A stretch of 64,000 nucleotides of DNA from contig JBFHIZ010000007.1 in NCBI GenBank assembly GCA_041596215.1, positions 10,487 through 74,486 of the forward strand, written 5' to 3'. Within the stretch, counting starts at the first letter, position 1. Each line of letters starts with the position of its first letter. Both the position numbers and the translations under genes were made by a program. Below are positions 34,197 to 42,966 of this stretch, in pieces. The notes beneath the pieces were generated by a model, which saw only the letters and a list, made by a program, of their open reading frames with translations, ran no database searches and was not told the DNA's origin. This DNA comes from JBFHIZ01 sp041596215 (GTDB lineage Bacteria > Bacillota > Clostridia > Lachnospirales > Lachnospiraceae).

Positions 34197-35267
34197 TTAA
34201 TAAATGTATTTTGTAAGATAGGAACTGCCATCACCAATAAAATTTTCTAAATCTTCACCAGGAGTACTTGCTGCAAAAGTTGGGTCCATTAATTTCCAAT
34301 TTTTTCCATCAAACTGGATAATACCGTTCACCCAACCAATATCTTGGATATAAGTGCTAATCCAAGCATGATATGCTTCGCCAACATATCCGACTTCAAG
34401 CCTTGCTGGAATTCGCTGACTTCTTAGCATGGCAACCATTAAAGAAGCATAATCTAAACAAATACCGGTTTTTAGAGCAAGGGTTGTATCTGGATCAGGT
34501 AAATAACCACTTTGTACAGCGGTTGCTTTTGAGTAATCGTAGGAAACATTTGTGATAATATAATTATAAACTGCAGATACCACATCTAAATCATTATCAG
34601 CTATTTTTGCAAGTTCTTTTGCTTTTGCAACAGAAGTAGAAGCAGAATTAAAAGCGACATATTGGTTAGGGTATAAAAAGGGACCAAAAGTATTGGTTAA
34701 CGAAACGGATATGGTTTCAAATTGAGCCGTAGAATATTGGTCGCCAGTTACGTTTTCATAAATAGTCAGATCATAAGATCCACTTCCAGAGGATAAAGGG
34801 AAAACTTCATTTCCACCATGTAAATCGTAAGTATAAATAATGCCATCGGAACCAGTAATTCGAAATTTAACTTTTGCGGAGGAACCATAATAATTTGCAA
34901 TTATATAACCTTCAGAGGCATTGGAAGCATCGATGGTGGAAACGCTAGAAGAATACACAATTGTGCCATCAGCTGACGGAACGGGGCAATGCGAGGTGTT
35001 ATCTCTCGTGCCGACTTCTGGTTCAGGAGTTGGAGTAGACGTTGGAGTCACGGTGGGTGTGGGTTCTACCGTAGGTTCTATGGAAGAATCAACGATTGCA
35101 GAAGGGGTTGCTTCTGCCATTGGTTCAACAATAGGAGAAGGCATTTCCGTTTCCATGCTAACTGATGCAGCGGAAGATTCAGTTGTCGAGTCTGAAGCTT
35201 CTTTTACACAAGCAAATAATAATAAGGATAAAAGAAAAATCAAACAACAAGTATATATTTTTTTCAT
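34197..35267 (-). CDS. Transglutaminase-like lipoprotein
   Basis: The N-terminus MKKIYTCCLIFLLSLLLFAC is a lipoprotein signal with the lipidated cysteine at 20. A Pro/Thr/Glu-rich linker (about 45-85) leads to a beta domain and then a transglutaminase-like core: KTGICLDYASLMVAMLRSQR (Cys 270), EVGYVGEAYHAWIS (His 300) and WKLMDPTF (Asp 328). The Cys-His-Asp triad is complete. It may cut or cross-link peptide bonds on the outer face; the target is unknown. It starts 18 bases after the anti-sigma-like gene and ends 14 before pilC. Confidence 0.88.
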   Translation of the reverse strand: MKKIYTCCLIFLLSLLLFACVKEASDSTTESSAASVSMETEMPSPIVEPMAEATPSAIVDSSIEPTVEPTPTVTPTSTPTPEPEVGTRDNTSHCPVPSADGTIVYSSSVSTIDASNASEGYIIANYYGSSAKVKFRITGSDGIIYTYDLHGGNEVFPLSSGSGSYDLTIYENVTGDQYSTAQFETISVSLTNTFGPFLYPNQYVAFNSASTSVAKAKELAKIADNDLDVVSAVYNYIITNVSYDYSKATAVQSGYLPDPDTTLALKTGICLDYASLMVAMLRSQRIPARLEVGYVGEAYHAWISTYIQDIGWVNGIIQFDGKNWKLMDPTFAASTPGEDLENFIGDGSSYLTKYIY

Positions 35268-35284
35268 ATGAATACTCCTAGCAA

Positions 35285-35791
35285 TTATTTATTAGGGGAA
35301 ATAATTAAATGTAAATATTCGCCATATTCATCACAGAGATAAAGATGAATCGTAACGCCTGTATAGGCGAAAACAAGATGGGTTGGATTAGTATGGTCAA
35401 TAAGGGCTAAACTACGCTGGCCGTTGGTGTCAAGAGAATAACAAGAGGGTGCATAATAGTTAGCTTCTTCAAAGGTTAAATGAATGAATTTTTCAGTAAC
35501 AAAATGGTCAACGATATGTAAAGAAGATTTATTATATTCTGTTTCGATATTTGTACTTGTTCGTAAGGTGAACAGTGGAATAAAAATGAGAGCAAGGATC
35601 ATAATTAGTGTTGTGAATTTACAGATACAGGTAAGTCTAGTATCTGCTTTTCTGCGCAGTACAATTTTATCAAAAGGAATGGTATTGGGTTCTTTTTCGC
35701 AAGCAGCAAATACATTTTGCAGAGTGTCATTCGCGGAAGCCATATCCATTTTATATATTTTTTTTCTATGAAATAAATTTTTGATATTCAA
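35285..35791 (-). CDS. Membrane protein downstream of an ECF sigma factor, probable anti-sigma partner
   Basis: Reading from TTG 35791, which has GGAGGTG five bases before it, the protein has 168 residues. It has an N-terminal cytoplasmic part (about 1-60), one transmembrane helix (TTLIMILALIFIPLFTL) and an extracytoplasmic domain. Its ribosome site lies in the last codons of the sigma gene, so the two are coupled. Anti-sigma factors in such pairs have exactly this topology. No zinc-binding HxxxCxxC motif is seen, so the class of anti-sigma factor is unclear. Confidence 0.65.
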   Translation of the reverse strand: MNIKNLFHRKKIYKMDMASANDTLQNVFAACEKEPNTIPFDKIVLRRKADTRLTCICKFTTLIMILALIFIPLFTLRTSTNIETEYNKSSLHIVDHFVTEKFIHLTFEEANYYAPSCYSLDTNGQRSLALIDHTNPTHLVFAYTGVTIHLYLCDEYGEYLHLIISPNK

Positions 35792-35802
35792 CGAGACACC
35801 TC

Positions 35803-36360
35803 CTATTCTTTCATTAAAGTACATAATGTTTTTTCTGCAGAAAGCAAATGCCTTTTTACGGTACTTTTGCTTACATCGGTTGCACTTGCAATATCATCAA
35901 GTTTCATATTATTATAGTATTTTAAAATAATTAATTCTTTTTCTAAAGGTGGTAATTGATTTATTGCTATTTTCAGCCGAATAGAAATATCTTCTTTCAA
36001 AGCATGGGGCTCTGGATTGTTATAGACATGGTCATCACTAAATAATTCGAGAATGGAATCTTCTATAATGCCATATTTTTCATTACGACGCTTAACAATG
36101 TCATAACATACATGAAAAGATATTTGGTTTAACCAAGCAATAAAAAGCATAGGATCATTTAGTTTTGTTATATTTTTGAGCACAGAAATATAAACTTCTT
36201 GTACGGCATCTTGAGCAAGATAAGTGTCGTGTAAGTAGTGACAAGCATAGTTGTATACTTTGTTATATGTTAGAGAGTATAATTCCGCAAATGCATCACT
36301 GTCATCTTTTTGAGCACGGATAACTAATTGCGAAAAATATTCATGATTCGGTTCTTTCAT
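35803..36360 (-). CDS. ECF-type RNA polymerase sigma factor
   Basis: The 185-residue protein has region 2 (AFAELYSLTYNKVYNYACHY, LAQDAVQEVYISVLKNI) and region 4 (LPPLEKELIILKYYNNMKLD, DIASATDVSKSTVKRHLLSA) joined by a linker, and nothing corresponding to region 3 or 1. That is the group 4 (ECF) pattern. The promoter it reads cannot be told from this window. It overlaps the ribosome site of the next gene, a probable membrane-bound antagonist, and follows the degenerate GGDEF gene by 15 bases. Confidence 0.9.
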   Translation of the reverse strand: MKEPNHEYFSQLVIRAQKDDSDAFAELYSLTYNKVYNYACHYLHDTYLAQDAVQEVYISVLKNITKLNDPMLFIAWLNQISFHVCYDIVKRRNEKYGIIEDSILELFSDDHVYNNPEPHALKEDISIRLKIAINQLPPLEKELIILKYYNNMKLDDIASATDVSKSTVKRHLLSAEKTLCTLMKE

Positions 36361-36375
36361 ATTTTCCCTTTTTAC

Positions 36376-37074
36376 TTACTTGATACTTGCTTTTTTATAG
36401 GTTAGCGTTACTAAATCAGAAAGCTTAGATACTTTCACATCGGAATTTAATAGATAAAAGAAGTCGATGTCAATTTTAGGTGAATTAGGAATAGATAATT
36501 TTGGCAGTGCATTAATGATATCGTTATGAAAGTTCTTCATAGTTTCATTTGTACAATCATCAAATACTGCAAGAAATTCATTTCCACCATTTCTTCCAAC
36601 AAAACCGTATTTGTCGCCAATGGACTCTAACAATTGGCAAATGTCCTTAATAATAATATCACCAGCTTCGTATCCAAGGGTAGAGTTGATCACTTCAAGG
36701 TTCTTAATGGAGAGAAGAGCACAACCTAAATTTGACAAGTCTTTACCTACCTGATAAGTTTGGAAAACGGTATCAAAACCATGGCGGTTAGGAATCCCAG
36801 TAAGTTCATCTAAATAGGCTTCCCGTTTTAAAGCGTGTTCTTGTTGGATGTAAAGTTCCATTTTACGGAAATCATATAAAAGAAAACAAAAGGAAACAAG
36901 TAAAACGAGCCAAGCCATACCGAATACTAAAAATAGAGAAGTGCTGGTTAAAATATTGGAACGAATGGTTGGATTATAAAAATAGAAGGAAAAAAACACG
37001 ACGGTAAGTATGATTAGTATAATTAATTGAATTTGCTTGTATTGCCGATAATATTTCAATAAACTCTGATCCAT
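36376..37074 (-). CDS. Membrane-bound GGDEF-family protein with degenerate active site
   Basis: The 232-residue protein has two transmembrane helices (about 15-33 and 41-68) and a C-terminal GGDEF domain that starts with YLDELTGIPNRHGF. The active-site motif reads GGNEF (residues 163-167), with Asn in place of the metal-binding acidic residue. The first metal-binding Asp is also lost: the usual DID.FK.IND reads SIKNLEVINS. The C-terminal ALY.AK motif is altered too. It is unlikely to make c-di-GMP and may instead sense or bind it. It is first in the operon, behind an AAGGGGG ribosome site. Confidence 0.85.
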   Translation of the reverse strand: MDQSLLKYYRQYKQIQLIILIILTVVFFSFYFYNPTIRSNILTSTSLFLVFGMAWLVLLVSFCFLLYDFRKMELYIQQEHALKREAYLDELTGIPNRHGFDTVFQTYQVGKDLSNLGCALLSIKNLEVINSTLGYEAGDIIIKDICQLLESIGDKYGFVGRNGGNEFLAVFDDCTNETMKNFHNDIINALPKLSIPNSPKIDIDFFYLLNSDVKVSKLSDLVTLTYKKASIK

Positions 37075-37134
37075 AATATCCCCCTTTATATGTAAATAGA
37101 ATTTAATGTTAATGTTTAAAAATTAGATACGTTT

Positions 37135-37163
37135 AGTATACATTATAATGAAAAAAAAACCAA
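37135..37163 (-). promoter_or_regulatory. Sigma-A-like promoter for the GGDEF-sigma-pilus operon
   Basis: On the minus strand, TTGGTT-N17-TATACT, 61 bases before the GGDEF start. No GAAC-type -35 motif for an ECF factor is seen in the same gap. Confidence 0.45.
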
Positions 37164-37225
37164 TATTTTGACCTTTTTTTTATTTAAATAGAGTCTTATT
37201 ATATAGAAGAAAGAAAGAGGTAATG

Positions 37226-37618
37226 ATGAAAAAATTAATTTTTGGATTATTAATTATAATAAGCATCCCATTCGTTTTTGCATTTGCCTCAAATGCACAG
37301 GCTATTCAAGAAGAGACAGAATATAATATAGTAATTATAGATAATGGAGAAGAAGTTCCACTTGCAGCAGAAATGACAGGGCAACCGCTGGTTTCTTTTG
37401 CGACGATACCGATTCTTTTTCTATTTATTATGATTATTGCAATTATGGTAACTTATATTATACAATGCCATAAATATAGAGAACGAATACGAGCACTTTT
37501 TCAAAAGGATAGTAGGACTAAAAAAATAGGAATTGTGCTTAATTGGAATTTATTTCATTTAAAAGATTTAGAAAATGAACTAGAAAATTATATCGCATCA
37601 TCTATTCGAATGGAATAA
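37226..37618 (+). CDS. Small secreted/membrane protein of unknown function
   Basis: About 130 residues. A signal sequence (KKLIFGLLIIISIPFVFAFA, cleavage probably after ASNAQA) is followed by a short acidic stretch with EEVPLA, a transmembrane helix (IPILFLFIMIIAIMVTYIIQ) and a basic cytoplasmic tail. ATG 37226 sits five bases after AGAGG; ATG 37223 directly precedes it. It is divergent from the GGDEF operon and I do not recognise a family. Confidence 0.7.
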   Translation: MKKLIFGLLIIISIPFVFAFASNAQAIQEETEYNIVIIDNGEEVPLAAEMTGQPLVSFATIPILFLFIMIIAIMVTYIIQCHKYRERIRALFQKDSRTKKIGIVLNWNLFHLKDLENELENYIASSIRME

Positions 37619-37659
37619 ATGAAACGAAATGAGTGTTAATATATAGAAGGGAAGGATTC

Positions 37660-37685
37660 TAGGAAGGGGTTCTTCCTATTATATT
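37660..37685 (+). terminator. Weak terminator-like hairpin before the rpsL promoter
   Basis: TAGGAAG pairs with CTTCCTA around a five-base loop, but the T-tract is interrupted (TTATATTG). It would separate the small membrane protein gene from rpsL. Confidence 0.4.
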
Positions 37686-37697
37686 GTAAAAAACAGG

Positions 37698-37726
37698 TTG
37701 ACAAGAGCAAATAAGAAAAGTATAAT
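37698..37726 (+). promoter_or_regulatory. Consensus sigma-A promoter for rpsL-rpsG-fusA-tuf
   Basis: TTGACA-N17-TATAAT is a perfect consensus match, 83 bases before rpsL, in keeping with a highly expressed operon. Confidence 0.95.
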
Positions 37727-37808
37727 TATCTAGCATGTGGGAAAATGTGTTCTATTATAATGCTTTTTTCACAGAAACTATAATTTATATCACAGGAGGT
37801 GAATCAGA

Positions 37809-38228
37809 ATGCCAACATTTAACCAGTTAGTAAGAAAAGGTAGACAGACCGTAACAAAAAAATCGACAGCACCAGCTCTAGGAAGAAGCTATAACTCTTT
37901 AAATAAAAAGAGTACTGCAGTATCTTCTCCACAAAAGAGAGGTGTATGTACAGCTGTTAAGACTGCTACACCTAAAAAACCTAACTCAGCTCTTAGAAAA
38001 ATCGCAAGAGTTCGTCTTTCAAACGGAATAGAAGTTACAAGCTATATTCCAGGAGAAGGCCATAATTTACAAGAACATAGTGTTGTACTTGTAAGAGGAG
38101 GTAGAGTTAAAGACTTACCAGGAACAAGATACCATGTTATTAGAGGTACACTTGATACTGCAGGAGTTGCTAACAGACGTCAAGCTCGTTCTAAATATGG
38201 AGCGAAGAGACCAAAAGCTGCAAAATAA
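37809..38228 (+). CDS. rpsL: Small ribosomal subunit protein uS12
   Basis: A 139-residue S12 with QLVRKGR near the start, TPKKPNSALRKIARVRL (the decoding-site lysine region) and GGRVKDLPGTRYHVIRGTLD. The streptomycin-sensitive lysine/proline positions are unchanged. It has a strong AGGAGGTGA ribosome site and opens the str operon. Confidence 0.98.
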   Translation: MPTFNQLVRKGRQTVTKKSTAPALGRSYNSLNKKSTAVSSPQKRGVCTAVKTATPKKPNSALRKIARVRLSNGIEVTSYIPGEGHNLQEHSVVLVRGGRVKDLPGTRYHVIRGTLDTAGVANRRQARSKYGAKRPKAAK

Positions 38229-38427
38229 TATTATTTTGCATGTACCACAGTTAAATAAATGTTAGTGTTGGAGTTCAGATTCAAAAGCACCTCGTACAAA
38301 GTTATTATTTGTTAAAAAGTGTTTAGATAAAGAAACAGACACGAACACAAGTTATTTGTGAGTACCGATGATTTATTGACACGAAAGCAAGTATATTGCT
38401 TTCAATCATAATAAGGAGGGAAGAACC
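38229..38427 (+). other. 199-base rpsL-rpsG spacer with a hairpin
   Basis: Unusually long for an intra-operon gap. It has no ORF of note. A helix GAAAGCAA (38383-38390) with TTGCTTTC (38396-38403), loop GTATA, lies just before the rpsG ribosome site AAGGAGGG. In other bacteria S7 binds the rpsL-rpsG spacer and represses its own translation, so an S7 control site is possible here. I cannot show similarity to the known site. Confidence 0.45.
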
Positions 38428-38898
38428 GTGCCACGTAAAGGACATATTCAAAAAAGAGAAGTATTAGCAGATCCTTTATACAACAATAAAGTGGTTACCA
38501 AACTTATCAATAACATTATGTTAGATGGTAAAAGAGGAATCGCTCAAAAAATTGTATATGGAGCGTTTGAAAGAATTGAAGCAAAAGCTGAAAAACCTGC
38601 TATGGAAGTATTCCAAGAAGCAATGAACAATATCATGCCAGTATTAGAAGTTAAAGCTAGACGTATTGGTGGAGCCACATATCAAGTACCTATTGAAGTT
38701 AGACCCGAAAGAAGACAGGCATTAGCACTTCGTTGGCTTACTTTGTATTCTCGCAAAAGAGGAGAAAAAACAATGGAAGAGAGACTAGCAAACGAAATTC
38801 TTGATGCTGCAAGTAACAATGGTGCTGCATTCAAAAAGAAGGAAGATATGCATAAAATGGCTGAGGCGAATAAAGCGTTCGCTCACTATAGATTCTAA
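38428..38898 (+). CDS. rpsG: Small ribosomal subunit protein uS7
   Basis: A 156-residue S7 with MPRKGHIQKREVLADPLYNN (GTG start), LINNIMLDGKRGIAQKIVYG and GGATYQVPIEVRPERRQALA. S7 nucleates the 30S head. The GTG follows AAGGAGGG. fusA follows after 14 bases. Confidence 0.97.
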   Translation: MPRKGHIQKREVLADPLYNNKVVTKLINNIMLDGKRGIAQKIVYGAFERIEAKAEKPAMEVFQEAMNNIMPVLEVKARRIGGATYQVPIEVRPERRQALALRWLTLYSRKRGEKTMEERLANEILDAASNNGAAFKKKEDMHKMAEANKAFAHYRF

Positions 38899-38912
38899 AA
38901 GGAGGAATTACC

Positions 38913-41030
38913 TTGGCTGGAAGACAATATCCATTAGAAAGAACAAGAAATATCGGTATTATGGCGCATATTGATGCAGGTAAAACTACATTAACAGAGC
39001 GTATCTTATTTTATACCGGTGTGAATTATAAAATTGGTGATACCCATGAAGGTACTGCTACCATGGACTGGATGGAACAAGAGCAGGAAAGAGGTATCAC
39101 GATTACATCTGCAGCGACAACATGTCACTGGACGTTGCATGATCATAGTAAAGTAATAAAGGATGCTCCTGAGCACCGCATTAATATTATTGACACACCA
39201 GGACACGTAGATTTTACAGTTGAAGTGGAACGTTCCCTTCGTGTACTTGATGGTGCGGTTGGTGTATTCTGTGCAAAAGGTGGTGTTGAACCACAATCAG
39301 AAAATGTATGGCGTCAGGCAGACACCTATAATGTTCCAAGAATGGCATTTATTAACAAGATGGATATCTTGGGTGCAAATTTTTATGGAGCAGTTGACCA
39401 AATTAAAAACAGATTAGGTAAAAATGCAATTTGTCTTCAGTTGCCAATTGGTAAAGAAGATGATTTCAAAGGAATTATTGATTTGTTTGAAATGGAAGCA
39501 TATATCTATGAAGATGAAAAAGGTGAAAGTATTTCAATTCAGGAAATCCCTGAAGATATGAAAGAACTTGCTGAAAAATATCATGAAGAATTAATCGAAA
39601 AAGTTTGTGAATTAGATGATGAATTAACGATGCTTTATTTAGAAGGTGAAACGCCTTCGATAGAACAATTAAAAGCTGCCTTACGAAAAGGAACATGTTC
39701 CTGTGAAGCGATTCCAGTTTGTTGTGGAACTGCTTACCGAAATAAGGGAGTTCAAAAATTATTGGATGCAGTAATTGAATATATGCCTTCACCAGTTGAT
39801 ATTCCAGCTATTGATGGAACGGACTTAGAAGGAAATCCAGTAATTAGAAAATCTTCTGACGAAGAATCTTTCTCTGCATTAGCATTTAAAATTATGGCAG
39901 ATCCATTTGTTGGAAAACTTGCATTTTTCCGTGTATATTCAGGAACAATGAAAGCAGGATCTTACGTATTAAATGCAACAAAGAATAAAAAAGAACGTGT
40001 TGGACGTATCTTGCAGATGCATGCAAATAAAAGAGAAGAATTAGAAATTGTTTACTCTGGTGATATTGCAGCAGCTGTTGGTTTTAAAACGACAACAACG
40101 GGTGATACTATTTGTGATGAAAGAAATCCGGTTATTTTAGAATCCATGGAATTCCCAGAACCAGTTATCGAATTGGCGATTGAACCAAAAACGAAAGCTA
40201 GTCAAGGAAAATTGGGAGAATCTTTAGCAAAACTTGCAGAAGAAGATCCTACATTCCGTGCACATACAGATAAAGAAACGGGACAAACAATTATTGCAGG
40301 TATGGGTGAGCTACATTTGGAAATCATCGTAGATAGATTGCTTCGCGAATTTAAAGTAGAAGCAAATGTTGGTGCACCTCAAGTAGCTTATAAAGAAGCA
40401 ATTACAAAAGAAGTAGATGTTGATAGCAAATATGCAAAACAATCTGGTGGACGTGGACAATACGGACATTGTAAAGTGAAATTTGAACCTATGGATGCAA
40501 ATGGAGATGAATTATTCTTGTTTGAATCAAAAGTAGTAGGTGGTAATATTCCAAAAGAATACATTCCATCTGTTGGTGCAGGTATTGAAGAAGCTACAAA
40601 AGCTGGTATCCTCGGAGGATTCCCAGTGGTAGGAGTACATGCTACGGTTTATGATGGTTCATATCATGATGTCGATTCTTCGGAAATGGCATTCCACATA
40701 GCAGGATCCTTAGCATTTAAGGAAGCGATGCAAAAAGCAGAACCAGTATTACTAGAGCCTATTATGAGAGTCGAAGTTACGATGCCTGAAGAATATATGG
40801 GTGATGTAATTGGAGATATTAATTCTCGTCGTGGACGTATTGAAGGTATGGAAGATATTGGAAACGGGAAAATGGTCAGAGGTTATGTTCCACTAGCTGA
40901 CATGTTCGGATATTCAACGGATCTTCGTTCTAAAACACAAGGTCGTGGTAATTATTCCATGTTCTTTGAAAAATATGAGCAAGTACCTAAGAGCGTACAA
41001 GAAAAAATTCTATCGGCAAAAGAAAAATAA
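38913..41030 (+). CDS. fusA: Translation elongation factor G
   Basis: The 705-residue GTPase has AHIDAGKTTLTERILFYTG (P loop), RGITITSAATT (switch I), DTPGHVDFTVEVERSLRVLD (switch II) and NKMD. The later EF-G domains include GGRGQYGHCKVKFEP and the C-terminal GDVIGDINSRRGRIEGME. It starts at TTG 38913 behind AAGGAGG. EF-G drives translocation and, with RRF, ribosome recycling. Confidence 0.98.
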   Translation: MAGRQYPLERTRNIGIMAHIDAGKTTLTERILFYTGVNYKIGDTHEGTATMDWMEQEQERGITITSAATTCHWTLHDHSKVIKDAPEHRINIIDTPGHVDFTVEVERSLRVLDGAVGVFCAKGGVEPQSENVWRQADTYNVPRMAFINKMDILGANFYGAVDQIKNRLGKNAICLQLPIGKEDDFKGIIDLFEMEAYIYEDEKGESISIQEIPEDMKELAEKYHEELIEKVCELDDELTMLYLEGETPSIEQLKAALRKGTCSCEAIPVCCGTAYRNKGVQKLLDAVIEYMPSPVDIPAIDGTDLEGNPVIRKSSDEESFSALAFKIMADPFVGKLAFFRVYSGTMKAGSYVLNATKNKKERVGRILQMHANKREELEIVYSGDIAAAVGFKTTTTGDTICDERNPVILESMEFPEPVIELAIEPKTKASQGKLGESLAKLAEEDPTFRAHTDKETGQTIIAGMGELHLEIIVDRLLREFKVEANVGAPQVAYKEAITKEVDVDSKYAKQSGGRGQYGHCKVKFEPMDANGDELFLFESKVVGGNIPKEYIPSVGAGIEEATKAGILGGFPVVGVHATVYDGSYHDVDSSEMAFHIAGSLAFKEAMQKAEPVLLEPIMRVEVTMPEEYMGDVIGDINSRRGRIEGMEDIGNGKMVRGYVPLADMFGYSTDLRSKTQGRGNYSMFFEKYEQVPKSVQEKILSAKEK

Positions 41031-41153
41031 AGATTTCGAAGAAGCAACTGAAATTATACTTGAAAAACCTTTGGTTATTTAATATAATCAGAGGTAGTCA
41101 AGTGAAAATAAAAAATGAAAATATGATAAGTATATTATTAGGAGGATTTAATA

Positions 41154-42347
41154 ATGGCAAAGGAAAAATTTGACAGATCAAAGACACATTGTAACATTGG
41201 AACCATTGGACATGTTGACCATGGTAAAACAACTTTAACAGCTGCAATTACAAAAACTCTTTCTCAAAGAGTAGACGGTAATGATGCTGTAGATTTCGCA
41301 AATATCGATAAAGCTCCAGAAGAAAGAGAACGTGGAATCACAATTTCAACAGCTCACGTTGAGTATTCAACCAGCAAAAGACATTATGCACATGTTGACT
41401 GTCCAGGACATGCTGATTATGTTAAAAACATGATTACAGGGGCAGCACAAATGGATGGTGCAATTCTAGTTGTTGCAGCTACAGACGGTGTTATGGCTCA
41501 AACAAAAGAGCATATTTTATTATCACGCCAGGTAGGTGTACCTTACATCGTAGTATTCATGAACAAATGTGATATGGTTGATGATGAAGAAATGTTAGAA
41601 TTAGTAGAAATGGAAATTAGAGAATTATTAGATGAATACCAATTCCCAGGAGATGATACACCTGTAATTCGTGGTTCGGCTCTAAAAGCTCTTGAAGATC
41701 CTTCAGGAGAATGGGGAGACAAAATCATGGAATTAATGGATGCTGTTGATTCTTTCATTCCAGATCCACAAAGAGATACAGACAAACCATTTATCATGCC
41801 TGTAGAGGATGTATTTTCTATCACAGGACGTGGAACTGTTGCAACGGGTAGAGTTGAAGCAGGAACTCTTCATATTTCTGATGAAGTTGAAATCGTTGGA
41901 ATTAAAGAAGAAACAAGAAAAGTTGTTGTTACAGGAATTGAAATGTTCCGTAAATTATTAGACGAAGCACAAGCTGGTGATAACATCGGTGCATTACTTC
42001 GTGGTGTAAACAGAGATGAAATCCAAAGAGGGCAAGTACTTTCAAAACCAGGATCAATCAAATGTCACACAAAATTCACATCCGCTGTTTATGTATTGAA
42101 AAAAGAAGAAGGTGGACGTCATACTCCATTCTTTACTGATTACAGACCACAATTCTATTTCAGAACAACAGATGTAACTGGTGTTTGTCACTTACCAGAA
42201 GGTGTTGAAATGTGTATGCCTGGTGATAACATTGAAATGACAATTGAATTAATTCACCCAATCGCTATGGATAAAGGATTAACATTCGCTATCCGTGAAG
42301 GTGGACGTACAGTAGGTTCAGGACGTGTTGCTGAAATTATTGAATAA
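41154..42347 (+). CDS. tuf: Translation elongation factor Tu
   Basis: The 397-residue protein has GHVDHGKTTLTAAITKTLSQ, the switch I motif RGITIST, DCPGHADYVKNMITGAAQMD, NKCD and the C-terminal FAIREGGRTVGSGRVAEIIE. EF-Tu brings aminoacyl-tRNA to the A site. The 123-base gap to fusA has no clear promoter, and the gene ends at a strong terminator, so the usual direct link to rpsJ is broken here. Confidence 0.98.
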   Translation: MAKEKFDRSKTHCNIGTIGHVDHGKTTLTAAITKTLSQRVDGNDAVDFANIDKAPEERERGITISTAHVEYSTSKRHYAHVDCPGHADYVKNMITGAAQMDGAILVVAATDGVMAQTKEHILLSRQVGVPYIVVFMNKCDMVDDEEMLELVEMEIRELLDEYQFPGDDTPVIRGSALKALEDPSGEWGDKIMELMDAVDSFIPDPQRDTDKPFIMPVEDVFSITGRGTVATGRVEAGTLHISDEVEIVGIKEETRKVVVTGIEMFRKLLDEAQAGDNIGALLRGVNRDEIQRGQVLSKPGSIKCHTKFTSAVYVLKKEEGGRHTPFFTDYRPQFYFRTTDVTGVCHLPEGVEMCMPGDNIEMTIELIHPIAMDKGLTFAIREGGRTVGSGRVAEIIE

Positions 42348-42370
42348 TTAAGTTCTCATATGATAAAATT

Positions 42371-42405
42371 ACCGCAATTCCTTAAGAAAGGGATTGCGGT
42401 TTTTT
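42371..42405 (+). terminator. Terminator after tuf
   Basis: ACCGCAAT-T-CCTT pairs with AAGG-G-ATTGCGGT around AAGA, then a T-run. Confidence 0.93.
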
Positions 42406-42432
42406 AATGGAAATGGCTTGTTTGAAAGAAGA

Positions 42433-42461
42433 TTGTATTTTTAATAAAAATAGGGGATAAT
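42433..42461 (+). promoter_or_regulatory. Sigma-A-like promoter for the DUF2752 gene
   Basis: TTGTAT-N17-GATAAT, 37 bases before the start codon. Confidence 0.5.
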
Positions 42462-42497
42462 AAAAATGGAATAGAACAAGAAAGTGGAGATAAGAAG

Positions 42498-42953
42498 TTG
42501 AAACAAATTAGAATACGAATATGGAAAGATATAAAAAAATACAGGTGGCCAATCCTTGGGTTTTTAATTTATTATGGGATAAGTCATTATTTTTGGGGAG
42601 CATATTGTCCAATGCTTTTAATAACTGGTATTCCTTGTCCAGGATGTGGAATGAGCAGAGCTATATTTTTTGTGTTTACGATGCAGTTTAGTCGTGCATG
42701 GGCAATGAATCCAATTGCATTTTTATGGGCGCCTTTTCTTCTTCTTTTTTTCATCGTACGATATGTCTTAGGTAAACGTGTTAAAAAAATGCAAGGTTTA
42801 TTAATTGCTATACTTTTTGCGACAATTTTATATTATTGTTATCGCATGCTTTTTGTTTTTCCAGCATCGCCTCCTATGGTTTATCGTTATAATAATCTAC
42901 TTCATTTAATTAGTTTGGAATACGATAAAATAATTAACGCAATATTATATTAA
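42498..42953 (+). CDS. DUF2752 family membrane protein
   Basis: A 151-residue protein with three or four transmembrane helices and the family motif CPMLLITGIPCPGCGMSRAI near residue 35. It starts at TTG 42498, seven bases after GGAGA. The DUF2752 motif with CPGCG is well known, the function is not. It is the first gene in a stretch of small membrane proteins between tuf and the S10 operon. Confidence 0.85.
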   Translation: MKQIRIRIWKDIKKYRWPILGFLIYYGISHYFWGAYCPMLLITGIPCPGCGMSRAIFFVFTMQFSRAWAMNPIAFLWAPFLLLFFIVRYVLGKRVKKMQGLLIAILFATILYYCYRMLFVFPASPPMVYRYNNLLHLISLEYDKIINAILY

Positions 42954-42966
42954 TGGGATATTAAAC

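Noticed and set aside
37660..37685. Riboswitch or attenuator before rpsL
   Set aside because: Only one short hairpin upstream of the promoter. It would not be part of the rpsL transcript.
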